Of a stretch of 64,000 bases of DNA, positions 1 through 8,054 are shown one piece after another (the first letter of the stretch is position 1; each line of letters begins with the position of its first letter). The notes under the pieces were generated by a model that was given only the letters and a program-made list of their open reading frames with translations, had not been told where the DNA came from and ran no database searches. The translations under genes and the position numbers were made by a program. The stretch lies in contig NC_018708.1 in NCBI RefSeq assembly GCF_000302535.1, forward strand, positions 558,001-622,000, in the 5' to 3' direction. The stretch is from Acidovorax sp. KKS102 (GTDB lineage: Bacteria; Pseudomonadota; Gammaproteobacteria; Burkholderiales; Burkholderiaceae_C).

Positions 1-522
1 CGCGCCGTCGCGCACAAAAATTCGGTCACGCTGTACCTGTGTGCCAGGGCATAACTGGGCGAGCAGATCGCAGGCATTGATGTGGGTCGTCGCCTTGCAC
101 CCTTCCAGCAGCCCTGCAGCGGCCAGCGCAAAGGCGCCCGTGCAGACGCTGGCCACCCGCCGTGACCGCTGCGCAGCCTGGGCCAGCCACGCCCCCGCGC
201 CGTCCTCGTAGATCGCGCGGCGCAGGGCGTCCTCCTCACCACCCGCCACGATCAGTGTGTCGATCGAACCGCCCATGGCCTGCATGGGGACGGTGTCGGC
301 CACCGCAAATCCCGCACTGGTGCGCACGGCGCCTCCACGTGGTGAAGCCATGTGAACCCGGTAGGCCCCCGGCACAGCGAGGGTGGCCTTGCTGAATGCA
401 CTGGCGGGTGCCGCAATGTCGATGGCCTCCACCCCTTCAAAGGCCAGCAGGACCACTTCGCGGCAAGGGGCGTGGGCAGCGGCCTTGGCAGGAACTGCGG
501 CGGATTTGGCATGGCGGGGCAT
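1..522 (-). CDS. GlxA-type regulator, DJ-1/PfpI domain (3' end outside window)
   Basis: The frame runs open from an ATG at 522 to the window edge, giving the first 174 residues. They form a DJ-1/PfpI (class I glutamine amidotransferase-like) domain: a VVLLAFEGVEAIDIAAP start strand, a VAGGEEDALR turn and the nucleophile-elbow-like SVCTGAFALAAAGLLEG. In the GlxA family this domain precedes an AraC-type helix-turn-helix, which would lie beyond the left edge; that the protein is a DNA-binding regulator is therefore inference. It is divergent from the exported DJ-1-like gene at 624 with about 100 bp between, so the pair may share a promoter region. A DJ-1-only protein cannot be excluded. Confidence 0.75.
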   Translation of the reverse strand, partial: MPRHAKSAAVPAKAAAHAPCREVVLLAFEGVEAIDIAAPASAFSKATLAVPGAYRVHMASPRGGAVRTSAGFAVADTVPMQAMGGSIDTLIVAGGEEDALRRAIYEDGAGAWLAQAAQRSRRVASVCTGAFALAAAGLLEGCKATTHINACDLLAQLCPGTQVQRDRIFVRDGA

Positions 523-623
523 CGTGATGCAACCTAAGCTGGAGCCGGTGAACGAGGTGAATAGTGGATGTCAACAGGAGGCGGGGCGTGGCGATATTGT
601 GGCGTTGGATGGAGGTGGTGATC

Positions 624-1748
624 ATGGGGCTCGTAGCAATGGCAGCGTGGACTGCAGGTGCGACCTCGGGGTTCGCGCAGCCTATGGAGGCGCACCAGGG
701 TGCCCGGGCCGCTGCGCCTTTCGCGCTGGCCCTGCGCCCCCCGCCGGCCGGGGGCACCGCCCCCGTGATTGCCGTGCTGGCATTGAACGAGGGGACGGAA
801 ACCACAGACTTCCTGGTTCCCCATGCCGTGCTGCAGCTGGCCCAGGTGGGCGTGGTGGAGGCCGTGGCCTCACGCGCAGGCGCGGTCACCTTGATGCCCG
901 CGCTGCAAGTGGAGGTGCCACGCAGCTTCGCGGCCTTTGATTCCGTGTATCCGCAGGGGGCAGACATCGTGGTGGTGCCTGCTCTGCACACCGAAGACGA
1001 CCCGGCGGTACTGGCGTGGCTACAGGCCCAGGCGGCCAAAGGGGCTGTGGTGGTCGGTATCTGCAGCGGGGCCAGGGTGTTGGGCCGGGCGGGGTTGCTG
1101 GAGGGGCGCCGCTTTGCGGGGCACTGGTATGACCGCAGCACTTTGCTGCGGCGCCACGCGGGCGCGGTGCATGTACCCGGGCAGCGCTATGTGGCCGATG
1201 GGCCGGTGGTGACCACCACGGGGGTGTCCGCGTCTTTGCCCGTGTCGCTGGCTTTGGTCGAGACGCTGGCGGGTGCCGAGCGGGCGCGTGCTGTTGCGAC
1301 CGCACTGGGCATGCCATCCTGGGGCCCTGCACACCGCAGCGAACGGTTCGGTCTGTCGCTTGCGCATGTGGGGACCCTCTCGGTCAACACCCTGCTGTTC
1401 TGGCGGCATGAGCGCATCGACATCCCCGTGGTGGATGGGGTGGACGATGTGGCGCTGGCCCTGGCGGCAGATGCGTGGTCGCGCACCTACCGCTCTCGCG
1501 CTGAGGCGGTGAACGCCCTCGCCAGCCCCGTGCACCTGCGCAGCGGCTTGTTGCTGCGGGCTGCACCGCCTGATGCGTCGGCGACCACGGTCTTGCTGGA
1601 CAGGGACATGCAGCCCGCCTGTGTGCTGGACCACAGCCTGCAGATGATCGGTCAGCGTTACGGGGCGGCTACGCGCCAGTGGGTCGCTACACAACTGGAA
1701 TACGAAGACCCCGAGGTGCGCTGTGGGGCAGCGGGCCCGTCTCCGTGA
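624..1748 (+). CDS. Exported DJ-1/PfpI family protein
   Basis: A protein of about 374 residues. The first 20 or so (MGLVAMAAWTAGATSGFAQP) look like a signal peptide. Residues about 45-215 form a DJ-1/PfpI fold with ADIVVVPALHTEDDP and the elbow VVGICSGARVLGRAGLLEG, so the candidate nucleophile cysteine is present. The remaining 150 residues have no motif I recognise. The ATG at 624 is preferred because GGAGGT lies 7 bases upstream; GTG 564 and ATG 609 are in frame but lack this. The substrate is unknown. Divergence from a GlxA-type regulator that also carries a DJ-1 domain suggests a functional pair. Confidence 0.75.
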   Translation: MGLVAMAAWTAGATSGFAQPMEAHQGARAAAPFALALRPPPAGGTAPVIAVLALNEGTETTDFLVPHAVLQLAQVGVVEAVASRAGAVTLMPALQVEVPRSFAAFDSVYPQGADIVVVPALHTEDDPAVLAWLQAQAAKGAVVVGICSGARVLGRAGLLEGRRFAGHWYDRSTLLRRHAGAVHVPGQRYVADGPVVTTTGVSASLPVSLALVETLAGAERARAVATALGMPSWGPAHRSERFGLSLAHVGTLSVNTLLFWRHERIDIPVVDGVDDVALALAADAWSRTYRSRAEAVNALASPVHLRSGLLLRAAPPDASATTVLLDRDMQPACVLDHSLQMIGQRYGAATRQWVATQLEYEDPEVRCGAAGPSP

Positions 1749-1799
1749 TTGACTACTCTCTACGCGCCTGGGGCTGGGGTACCCAGGCTACTGCGGTTG

Positions 1800-2288
1800 T
1801 TATCCGCCTTTGTCGGCGTTGACCCACCCCAGGTCCAGCGGCCGGTCCTCGAATTCGGTGTTCAGGACCACGGTGCTCGTGGTGCGCGCCACGCCGGGAA
1901 TCGCCTTGATCTGGTAGAGCACGTCCTCCAGTCCGCGCGCGTGCGTGGTGCGGATCTTGGCCAGGAAGTCGTGCTCGCCAGCCACGCTGTGCAATTCTTC
2001 CACCTGAGGGATAGCGCGCAGGCGCGGCGCAATGTCACGGCAGTGCGCGCCGCCATCGTTGCGGATCGCCACAAACGCGGTGAAGTTCAGCCCGACACGC
2101 TCCGGGTCCACGCTGATCGAAAACCGGCGGATCACGCCCTTGTCCAGCAGCTTCTTCACGCGCTCGTGCACGGCAGCGGTGGACAGTCCCACCTCGGCGC
2201 CTACATCGGCGTACGAACGTCGGCCATCTGCGCCCAGTGCCGAAATAATTCTGGCGTCCATGTCATCTGTCTGAATATTTGCTTGCAT
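1800..2288 (-). CDS. Lrp/AsnC family transcriptional regulator
   Basis: 162 residues, the usual Lrp/AsnC length. An N-terminal winged helix (LSTAAVHERVKKLLDKGVIRR region) is followed by an AsnC/RAM ligand-binding domain with VEELHSVAGEHDFLAKI and a final beta strand. The family forms octamers and senses amino acids. It is divergent from an EamA exporter at 2359; local Lrp-like regulators commonly control a neighbouring amino-acid or metabolite exporter, which is inferred here. The AT-rich 70-bp spacer holds a small dyad, AAACC-TTGC-GGTTT (2317-2330), a candidate binding site. Confidence 0.9.
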   Translation of the reverse strand: MQANIQTDDMDARIISALGADGRRSYADVGAEVGLSTAAVHERVKKLLDKGVIRRFSISVDPERVGLNFTAFVAIRNDGGAHCRDIAPRLRAIPQVEELHSVAGEHDFLAKIRTTHARGLEDVLYQIKAIPGVARTTSTVVLNTEFEDRPLDLGWVNADKGG

Positions 2289-2358
2289 AGCCGCTTGTTT
2301 TTGGTAAAAATTCCGAAAACCTTGCGGTTTCCATAAATTATTCGGTCAGGTGGAGAAT

Positions 2359-3327
2359 ATGCCGACAATTTTCAATGTGCAAGCCCGAGCACAACGCAAC
2401 GGGGCGGTGGCCATGGCACTGCTGCTGGTCTACATCGTCTGGGGCACTACCTATTTCGCCATTGGTATTGCGCTGCAGAGCATGCCGCCACTGCTGATGA
2501 ATGCCATCCGTTTTTTGTGCGCCGGTAGCGTGATGCTAGTGATTGCGTTGTGGCAAGGCCATGCATTGCCCACGTGGGTGCAATGGCGCAACTCGGCGGT
2601 GGTGGGCGGCTGCATGGTGTTTTTGGCCATGAATCTGATGGGCTTTGCGCAAAAGCTTGGCATCGGCTCGGGCCTGATGGCCACGGTGGTCACCACCATG
2701 CCCATGTGGCTGGCTTTGTGGTCGCGCTGGGGCGGCGAGCGCGTGCCGTTCACCAGCTGGATCGGCCTGGCGCTGGGCGTGGTGGGAGCCCTGCTGCTGG
2801 CGCTGGAGGGCGATTTTTCAGCCACCTGGCTCGGTGCGCTGCTGGCCTTTGGTGCGCCGCTGGCCTGGAGTGTCGGTTCGTATGCCTCCCGCAAGCTGTC
2901 GCTGCCCGCGCCCGCCATGGCATCGGCCGCGCAGTGGTTTGCGGGGGGCGCCATGGGGCTGGTGGTGGCGTTGTGGTTCGAGCCTTTGGGCGCCCTGGGC
3001 CAGGTCACTGCCAAGTCGTGGGCGGCGTGGGTCTACCTGTTGGTGTTTGGCACGCTGGTAGCGCTCAATGCGTACCTGTGGCTGCTGCAGAACACTTCCG
3101 CAGCGCTGGCAGGCAGCTATTCGTTCGTGAACCCTGCGGTGGCTTTGCTGGTGGGCGTGGCGCTGGGGGGCGAATTGCTGACGGGCTGGGTGTTTGCCGC
3201 ACTGCCGTTGATTGGGGCAGCGCTGGCATTCATTCTTTACGGGCAAGCGCTGCAGAGGTGGCTGGAAAAGCTCAGTCCGGGATTACAGCGGTTGCTTCAA
3301 TCTCGATCTTCGCGCGCTCTTCCATGA
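2359..3327 (+). CDS. EamA/DMT-family exporter (YedA-like)
   Basis: About 322 residues with ten hydrophobic segments in two five-helix EamA repeats. The first begins LLLVYIVWGTTYFAIGIAL, typical of drug/metabolite transporters of the RhtA/YedA type; the second carries NPAVALLVGVALGGE. Likely an inner-membrane efflux carrier for amino acids or related metabolites; the substrate is not readable. The ATG at 2359 is chosen because AGGTGGAG sits just upstream; a GTG at 2350 is in frame but lies inside that Shine-Dalgarno. Its 3' end overlaps the convergent ridA gene by 56 bp. Confidence 0.85.
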   Translation: MPTIFNVQARAQRNGAVAMALLLVYIVWGTTYFAIGIALQSMPPLLMNAIRFLCAGSVMLVIALWQGHALPTWVQWRNSAVVGGCMVFLAMNLMGFAQKLGIGSGLMATVVTTMPMWLALWSRWGGERVPFTSWIGLALGVVGALLLALEGDFSATWLGALLAFGAPLAWSVGSYASRKLSLPAPAMASAAQWFAGGAMGLVVALWFEPLGALGQVTAKSWAAWVYLLVFGTLVALNAYLWLLQNTSAALAGSYSFVNPAVALLVGVALGGELLTGWVFAALPLIGAALAFILYGQALQRWLEKLSPGLQRLLQSRSSRALP

Positions 3328-3676
3328 GCCCCGCCACTTGCACGCAGGCCATGGCCGGAAAGTTCTTGCCCAGCACCTCGCGGTAGACCGCGCCCAGCTC
3401 CTTCAGGCGGCTGTTGTATTCGTTGCGGTCGGTCACGTACCAGGTCAGCCGCACCAGGTGTTCGGGGCCTGCGCCACCGGCTTCCAGCACCGCCCGCACG
3501 TTCAGCAGCGTCTGCTTGGTCTGGGCAATGAAGTCGTCGCTCTCAAACTGCTGCTGCGCGTTCCAGCCGATCTGGCCGCCGGTAAAGACCATGGTGCCGC
3601 GTGCGGCCACGCCGTTGGCGTAGCCCTTGGGGGTGACCCAGCCTTCGGGCTGCAAAAGGGTGTTTTTCATCGTCAT
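3272..3676 (-). CDS. ridA: RidA (YjgF/YER057c/UK114) family enamine/imine deaminase
   Basis: A 134-residue RidA-family protein with a GTMVFTGGQIGW strand, the LLNVRAVLEAGGAGPEHLVRLTWYVTD block and the C-terminal ACVQVAGLMEERAKIEIEA. RidA proteins form trimers and hydrolyse reactive enamines and imines. The ATG at 3676 overlaps the stop of the upstream CoA-ligase gene (ATGA), so the two are probably translated together; ATG 3670 is an alternative start. As last gene of the 2-aminobenzoate-type cluster it may speed loss of the amino group from the enamine product of the monooxygenase/reductase. That role is inference. Confidence 0.9.
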   Translation of the reverse strand: MTMKNTLLQPEGWVTPKGYANGVAARGTMVFTGGQIGWNAQQQFESDDFIAQTKQTLLNVRAVLEAGGAGPEHLVRLTWYVTDRNEYNSRLKELGAVYREVLGKNFPAMACVQVAGLMEERAKIEIEATAVIPD

Positions 3677-5340
3677 GTTGTTTTTGTGGAAGTGGGCGAT
3701 GCGGCGGAGGGTGATGCGCCCGCACCCTGGCGCAGCTTGAAGCGCTGCAGCTTGCCGGTTTCGGTGCGGGGCAGTGCGGTCACAAACTCCACCACGCGTG
3801 GGTATTTGAACGGAGCGATGGTGGCCTTCACATGGTCCTGCAGCGTCTTGACCATGGCGGCGTCGCCCGTGTGCCCGGGCTTCAAGACGCAGATGGCCTT
3901 GACCACCATGCCGCGCTCTTCGTCGGGCACGCCGATCACCCCGCACTCGGCCACGGCCGGGTGGCGCAGCAGGGCGTCTTCGACCTCCGGGCCGCCCACG
4001 TTGTAGCCGGCGGTGATGATCATGTCGTCGTCGCGCGCCTGGTAGAAGAAGTAGCCGTCGGCGTCTTGCGTGAAGGCGTCGCCGGGGTAGTTCCAGCCGT
4101 CCTTCACGTACTTGGCCTGGCGGGGGTCGTCGAGGTACTTGCAGCCCGTGGGGCCTATCACTGCGAGCTTGCCCACCGTGCCGCGTGGCACCTCGTGGCC
4201 GTCGTCGTCCACCACCTTGGCGGTGTATCCGGGTACCACCTTGCCGATGGCGCCGCGCCGGCTCTCACCGCCGGGCGAGGAAATGAAGATGTGGAACATT
4301 TCGGTGGCGCCAATGCCGTCCGTCATGTCGAGGCCGGTCGCCTCCTTCCACAGCTGGCGCGTGGCGTCCGGCAGGCCTTCGCCCGCGCTCACGCTGGTGC
4401 GCAGCTGCGGCAGACCCATCTGCTTGGCGAACGGCGCCATCTGCCGGTAGAACGTGGGGGCGGTGTAGCAGATGGTCACGCCCGCTTCGCGCATCAGCCG
4501 CACCATGGTTTCGGGCGTGTAGGGCTGGTCGGGGAAGTACACGCTGGCACCCGCCCACATGGGGAACACGAGCAAGCCACCGAGGCCAAAGGTGAACGCC
4601 AGCGGTGGCGAGCCCGCCACGATGTCGTCGGGTGTGGCCTTGAGCACATGGCGCGGCCAGGCCTCGCAGCCCGCCAGCACATCGCGGTGCGTGTGCACGG
4701 CGGCCTTGGGGGCGCCGGTGGTGCCTGAGGTGAAGGCCATCAGCGCGATGTCGTCTGCGGAGGTGGGGCAGGGCGGCGTGGTGCCGGGCTTGCCCTGCGC
4801 GCGCTGCAGCAGGTCGGCTGCATCCGTCGCGGTGTGAAAGGGCACGATGGTGGCCAGTACTGGGTGCTGGGTTTGTGCCGTCTGCAGCTCCGCCAGCAGG
4901 CGGCCGTCGCACAGCGCCAGCGTGGGCTGGGCGCGGTCGATGATGCTGCCAAGCTCCACCGCGCGCAGAAGCGGCATGGTGGCTACCGCAATCAGCCCGG
5001 CGTAGACCGTGCCCAGCCAGGCCAGCGCCATCTCCACCGTGTTGCCGCCGCGCAGCAGCACGCGGTTGCCGGGCACCAGGCCGTGGTCCTGCGTGAGCAC
5101 CTCGGCAATGCGCGCGGCTTCGGTGCGGGCGTCGCGGTAGGTGTAGGTGCGGTGCGGGCCGCGCAGCAGGGGGCGGTCGATGTGGCCAGCACGCTCGGCC
5201 TGGTCGAACAGCGCTTGCACCAGATTGGCCTGGTCTGCGATCTGTAGCTCGGGCAGGTCGTAGCGCAGCGTGGGCCAGGCCTCAGGCGGTGGCAGACGGT
5301 CGTGCACGAAATGGTCGGGCTGGGCGAAGGGGGCTTTCAT
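3673..5340 (-). CDS. Benzoate/2-aminobenzoate-CoA ligase-like AMP-binding enzyme
   Basis: A 555-residue ANL-superfamily ligase. The P-loop MAFTSGTTGAPKAAVHTHRD is near residue 195, GATEMFHIFISSPGGE carries the adenine-binding motif, and YPGDAFTQDADGYFFYQARDDDMI contains the hinge aspartate; the catalytic C-terminal lysine is in ETGKLQRFKLR. It would activate an aromatic acid with ATP and CoA. Resemblance to benzoate-CoA ligases plus the adjacent bifunctional flavoprotein point to 2-aminobenzoate (anthranilate), with benzoate or salicylate as alternatives. Four bases separate it from the upstream dehydrogenase gene and it overlaps ridA by 4 bp. Confidence 0.85.
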   Translation of the reverse strand: MKAPFAQPDHFVHDRLPPPEAWPTLRYDLPELQIADQANLVQALFDQAERAGHIDRPLLRGPHRTYTYRDARTEAARIAEVLTQDHGLVPGNRVLLRGGNTVEMALAWLGTVYAGLIAVATMPLLRAVELGSIIDRAQPTLALCDGRLLAELQTAQTQHPVLATIVPFHTATDAADLLQRAQGKPGTTPPCPTSADDIALMAFTSGTTGAPKAAVHTHRDVLAGCEAWPRHVLKATPDDIVAGSPPLAFTFGLGGLLVFPMWAGASVYFPDQPYTPETMVRLMREAGVTICYTAPTFYRQMAPFAKQMGLPQLRTSVSAGEGLPDATRQLWKEATGLDMTDGIGATEMFHIFISSPGGESRRGAIGKVVPGYTAKVVDDDGHEVPRGTVGKLAVIGPTGCKYLDDPRQAKYVKDGWNYPGDAFTQDADGYFFYQARDDDMIITAGYNVGGPEVEDALLRHPAVAECGVIGVPDEERGMVVKAICVLKPGHTGDAAMVKTLQDHVKATIAPFKYPRVVEFVTALPRTETGKLQRFKLRQGAGASPSAASPTSTKTT

Positions 5341-5344
5341 GCGT

Positions 5345-6541
5345 TTACTCCTGCAGAGCGGCCTTGCCGATGATCAGTTGCTGCACCTCGGTCGCGCCTT
5401 CGTAGATGCGCAGCGAGCGGATGTCGCGGTACAGCGACTCGACCTTGCTGCCCACTTCCACACCGCGCCCGCCGTGCAGCTGCAGCGCCATGTCGATCAC
5501 GCGCTGGGCGTTTTCGGTGGCGGTCATCTTGGCCATGGCTGCTTCTGCGGTGACGCGCGCCTGGCCGGTGTCGCGCAGCCAGGCCGCGCGGTAGGTGAGC
5601 AGCGCGGCGCTGTCCACCAGTGCGGCCATCTCGCCGATCTTGGCTTGCGTGAGCTGAAAGTCGGCGAGCGTCTGGCCAAACATGCGGCGTTGGCGCGCGT
5701 GGTGCACGGCCTCGGCCAGCGCGCGGCGCGCCATGCCCAGCGCAGCGGCGGCGACCGACGCGCGGAAGATGTCCAGCGTGCGCATGGCCAGCTTGAAGCC
5801 GCCGTTTTCTTCGCCCAGCAGCGCCGCGGCAGGCACGTTGCAGTTGGTGAATTGCAGCGTCGCCAGCGGGTGAGGCGCCATCACATGGATGTGGCGCGAG
5901 GCATCCAGCCCTGGCGCGTTCGCATCGACGATGAAGGCGCTGATGCCGCGCGTGCCGCCTCTCGGGTTGGTCTTGGCGAACACGCAGTAGAAGTCGGCGA
6001 TACCGCCGTTGCTGATCCAGGTTTTGGTCCCATTCAAGCAAAAAGTGCCTGTAGCGCTAGTGGAATCTGTGCTGGAAGCTATGGTTTGCATAGCGCCTAC
6101 ATCGGAGCCCGCCTCGGGCTCGCTGAGCGCAAACGCCGCAATCAGCTCGCCACGCGCCACACCTTGCAGGTAGTGCGCCTGCTGCGCAGGGCTGCCCGCC
6201 AGCGTGATCGCACCGCTGCCCAGCCCCTGCATCGCAAACGCAAAGTCCGCCAGCGGCGAGTGGTAGGCCAGGGTCTCGCGCAGCAGCACCAGCGCGCGCG
6301 AGTCCAGTGCGGGCAGCGCGCCGCCGTGCGCTGAGGGCACGCAGTAGCGCAGCCAGCCGCCCGCGCCCAGTCGTTTCACCCAGTCGCGGCAAGCGGCGCG
6401 GTCATCGGTTTCATCGACCTCTTGCGCGGCCGCCCAGGGCACCAGGCCCTCGGCCAGCGTGCGGTGGGCGTCGTCGAAGAAGGGCAGGGCCAGGTGCGCC
6501 GTGGAGGGCGGGCAAGGGGCGGGGGGCGTGGCGATGTGCAT
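5345..6541 (-). CDS. Acyl-CoA dehydrogenase
   Basis: 398 residues with the standard order: helical N-domain, [16 protein letters not shown] flavin-binding segment, [22 protein letters not shown], and the C-terminal [12 protein letters not shown] and [15 protein letters not shown]. An FAD enzyme for alpha,beta-oxidation of acyl-CoAs, here probably acting on the ring-reduced or ring-opened thioester of the cluster. Between GAMQ and LNGTKTW the family usually has a short loop; here a 51-bp dispersed repeat (6032-6082) has been inserted in frame and encodes a Ser/Thr-rich stretch including STSATG. The enzyme appears otherwise intact. No strong Shine-Dalgarno precedes the ATG at 6541. Confidence 0.9.
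   Translation of the reverse strand: MHIATPPAPCPPSTAHLALPFFDDAHRTLAEGLVPWAAAQEVDETDDRAACRDWVKRLGAGGWLRYCVPSAHGGALPALDSRALVLLRETLAYHSPLADFAFAMQGLGSGAITLAGSPAQQAHYLQGVARGELIAAFALSEPEAGSDVGAMQTIASSTDSTSATGTFCLNGTKTWISNGGIADFYCVFAKTNPRGGTRGISAFIVDANAPGLDASRHIHVMAPHPLATLQFTNCNVPAAALLGEENGGFKLAMRTLDIFRASVAAAALGMARRALAEAVHHARQRRMFGQTLADFQLTQAKIGEMAALVDSAALLTYRAAWLRDTGQARVTAEAAMAKMTATENAQRVIDMALQLHGGRGVEVGSKVESLYRDIRSLRIYEGATEVQQLIIGKAALQE
6032..6082 (-). repeat. Dispersed AGCGCT palindromic repeat inside the acyl-CoA dehydrogenase gene
   Basis: On the minus strand this 51-bp core runs from ATAGCT to TTGAAT. It aligns with the copy inside the kinase gene at 42875-42925 at 42 of 51 positions by hand count, and with intergenic copies near 14.7, 16.3, 26.7, 41.0, 47.0 and 48.6 kb. 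It encodes [17 protein letters not shown] within the dehydrogenase. The other coding copy is in the same orientation and frame. Confidence 0.8.
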
Positions 6542-6546
6542 GGCTA

Positions 6547-6705
6547 GAAGGTGTGAATGAGCCCGGCGTGGCCGAGCAGACAGCGAAAACGCGGCCGATC
6601 TAGGCGTAAAGCGCAGCCATAGCGTGTGCTATGGCGAGCATTTGCAACGACGAGCGGGTGTGTTTTGGCGGGATGAGCGGGCATGGTGGGTTCGTTCACA
6701 CCTTC
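6547..6705. mobile_element. MITE-like element, about 159 bp
   Basis: The spacer between the acyl-CoA dehydrogenase and enoyl-CoA hydratase genes is bounded by 18-bp terminal inverted repeats: GAAGGTGTGAATGAGCCC at the left, and at 6688-6705 its reverse complement with two mismatches. The triplet CTA flanks both ends (6544-6546 and 6706-6708), as a 3-bp target duplication would. The interior has a perfect hairpin GCCATAGC-GTGT-GCTATGGC (6616-6635) and no credible reading frame. The right CTA is part of the hydratase stop codon. Confidence 0.55.
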
Positions 6706-7560
6706 CTAGTCCCCCTGGAACACGGGCTTTTGCTTGGCGGCGAAGGCTTCGTAGGCGCGGCGGAAGTCTTCGGTCTGCATGCAAATGGCCTGGGCCTGCG
6801 CCTCGGCCTCGATGGCCTGCTCGATGGTCATGCTCCATTCCTGGCTTAGCATGGTCTTGGTCATGCCGTGGGCAAAGGTGGGGCCGTCGGCCAGCGCGCG
6901 CGCCGTGGCCTGCACGTTGGCCAGCAGGTCGGCGCTTTCATACAGGTCGTTGAAGAATCCCCAGGCCAGTCCTTCGTGCGCGGTCATGGCGCGGCCGGTG
7001 AACAGCAGCTCGCTAGCGCGGCCCTGGCCGATCATGCGGGGCAGCAGCGCGCAAGCGCCCATGTCGGCGCCTGCCAAGCCCACGCGGGTGAACAGGAACG
7101 CGGTCTTGGTCGCCTCGGTGCCATAGCGCATGTCGCAGGCCAGCGCCATCATCGCGCCCGCACCGGCGCAGATGCCGTCGATGGCGCCTAGCACGGGTTG
7201 TGGACAGGCGCGCATGGCCTTGACCAGATCACCGGTCATACGTGTGAACTCCAGCAGTTCGGGCATGGTCATGGTGGTCAGCGGTCCGATGATCTCGTGC
7301 ACGTCGCCACCCGAGCAAAAGTTGCCGCCCGCACCGGTGACCACGATGGCCTTCACGTCGGTGGCAAAGCGCAGCGCGTAGAAAAAGTCGCGCAGCTCGG
7401 CATAGCTCTGAAAGGTCAGAGGGTTCTTGCGGTCTGGCCGGTTGAGCGTGACGGTGCCCACGCCGTCGGCAAAGCTCCAGGCGAAGTGCTCAGCCACGTA
7501 GCTGGCCTGCGGGTTGAACTGCTCGCGCATGGGGTTGCTCGCCCCGATGTAGTGCTTCAT
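6706..7560 (-). CDS. Enoyl-CoA hydratase/isomerase family protein
   Basis: 284 residues of the crotonase fold. The oxyanion-hole segments are [15 protein letters not shown] and [37 protein letters not shown] follows with the region that carries catalytic acidic residues in hydratases. It probably hydrates, isomerises or hydrolyses an enoyl-CoA formed after ring reduction. The ATG at 7560 overlaps the MarR gene stop (ATGA), so the two are probably coupled; a longer frame upstream reads over the MarR gene and is rejected as start. Confidence 0.9.
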   Translation of the reverse strand: MKHYIGASNPMREQFNPQASYVAEHFAWSFADGVGTVTLNRPDRKNPLTFQSYAELRDFFYALRFATDVKAIVVTGAGGNFCSGGDVHEIIGPLTTMTMPELLEFTRMTGDLVKAMRACPQPVLGAIDGICAGAGAMMALACDMRYGTEATKTAFLFTRVGLAGADMGACALLPRMIGQGRASELLFTGRAMTAHEGLAWGFFNDLYESADLLANVQATARALADGPTFAHGMTKTMLSQEWSMTIEQAIEAEAQAQAICMQTEDFRRAYEAFAAKQKPVFQGD

Positions 7561-8048
7561 TCGGCTGTCTCCAAAGAGTTGTTCTGGTTGTGTTCCTTGA
7601 CCTTGCCCAGCAGGCGGTACAAGGTGGCGATGTCGCGCTCGCCCAGCGTGGCGAAGGCTTCGACGATCCATTGCTCGTGCTGGCGCGCCATGGTGTTGAA
7701 CTGCTCGCGGCCCTGGGGTGTGAGGCGCACCAGGTAGGCGCGACGGTCACCTTCCACGTCCATGCGCTCCACCAGCCCTTCGGCCACGAGCTGGTCGGTG
7801 ATGCCGGTGATGTTGCCGCTCGTCACCATCATGCGGCGCGAGAGTTCCTTCATCTTCATGCCGTCCGGCGCGCGCTCCAGCTGTGCCATCAGGTCAAAGC
7901 GCGGCAGCGTGGTGTCGAACTGCGCGCGCAGGTGGCTGCGCACCTGCTTTTCGATGAGCTGGGTGCAGGTGAGCAGGCGCAGCCACAGGCGCAGGGCCTC
8001 GGGGTGTTCGCTGGGGGCGGCGCCGTGCAGGCGGGCTTCGAGGTCCAT
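7557..8048 (-). CDS. MarR family transcriptional regulator of the aromatic-CoA cluster
   Basis: 163 residues with the MarR winged helix: [22 protein letters not shown], then [20 protein letters not shown] as recognition helix and [17 protein letters not shown] as wing. MarR proteins in CoA-dependent aromatic clusters (BadR type) usually sense the aromatic acyl-CoA. The gene lies inside the operon it probably controls, 6 bases after the monooxygenase stop and overlapping the hydratase start. A candidate operator is at 10413-10426. Confidence 0.9.
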   Translation of the reverse strand: MDLEARLHGAAPSEHPEALRLWLRLLTCTQLIEKQVRSHLRAQFDTTLPRFDLMAQLERAPDGMKMKELSRRMMVTSGNITGITDQLVAEGLVERMDVEGDRRAYLVRLTPQGREQFNTMARQHEQWIVEAFATLGERDIATLYRLLGKVKEHNQNNSLETAE

Positions 8049-8054
8049 GGGGGT

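Noticed and set aside
383-940. 185-codon plus-strand frame overlapping the start of the DJ-1 gene
   Set aside because: It overlaps the GlxA-type gene in antisense and the DJ-1 gene in another frame, with no recognisable domain; GC-rich DNA gives many such frames.
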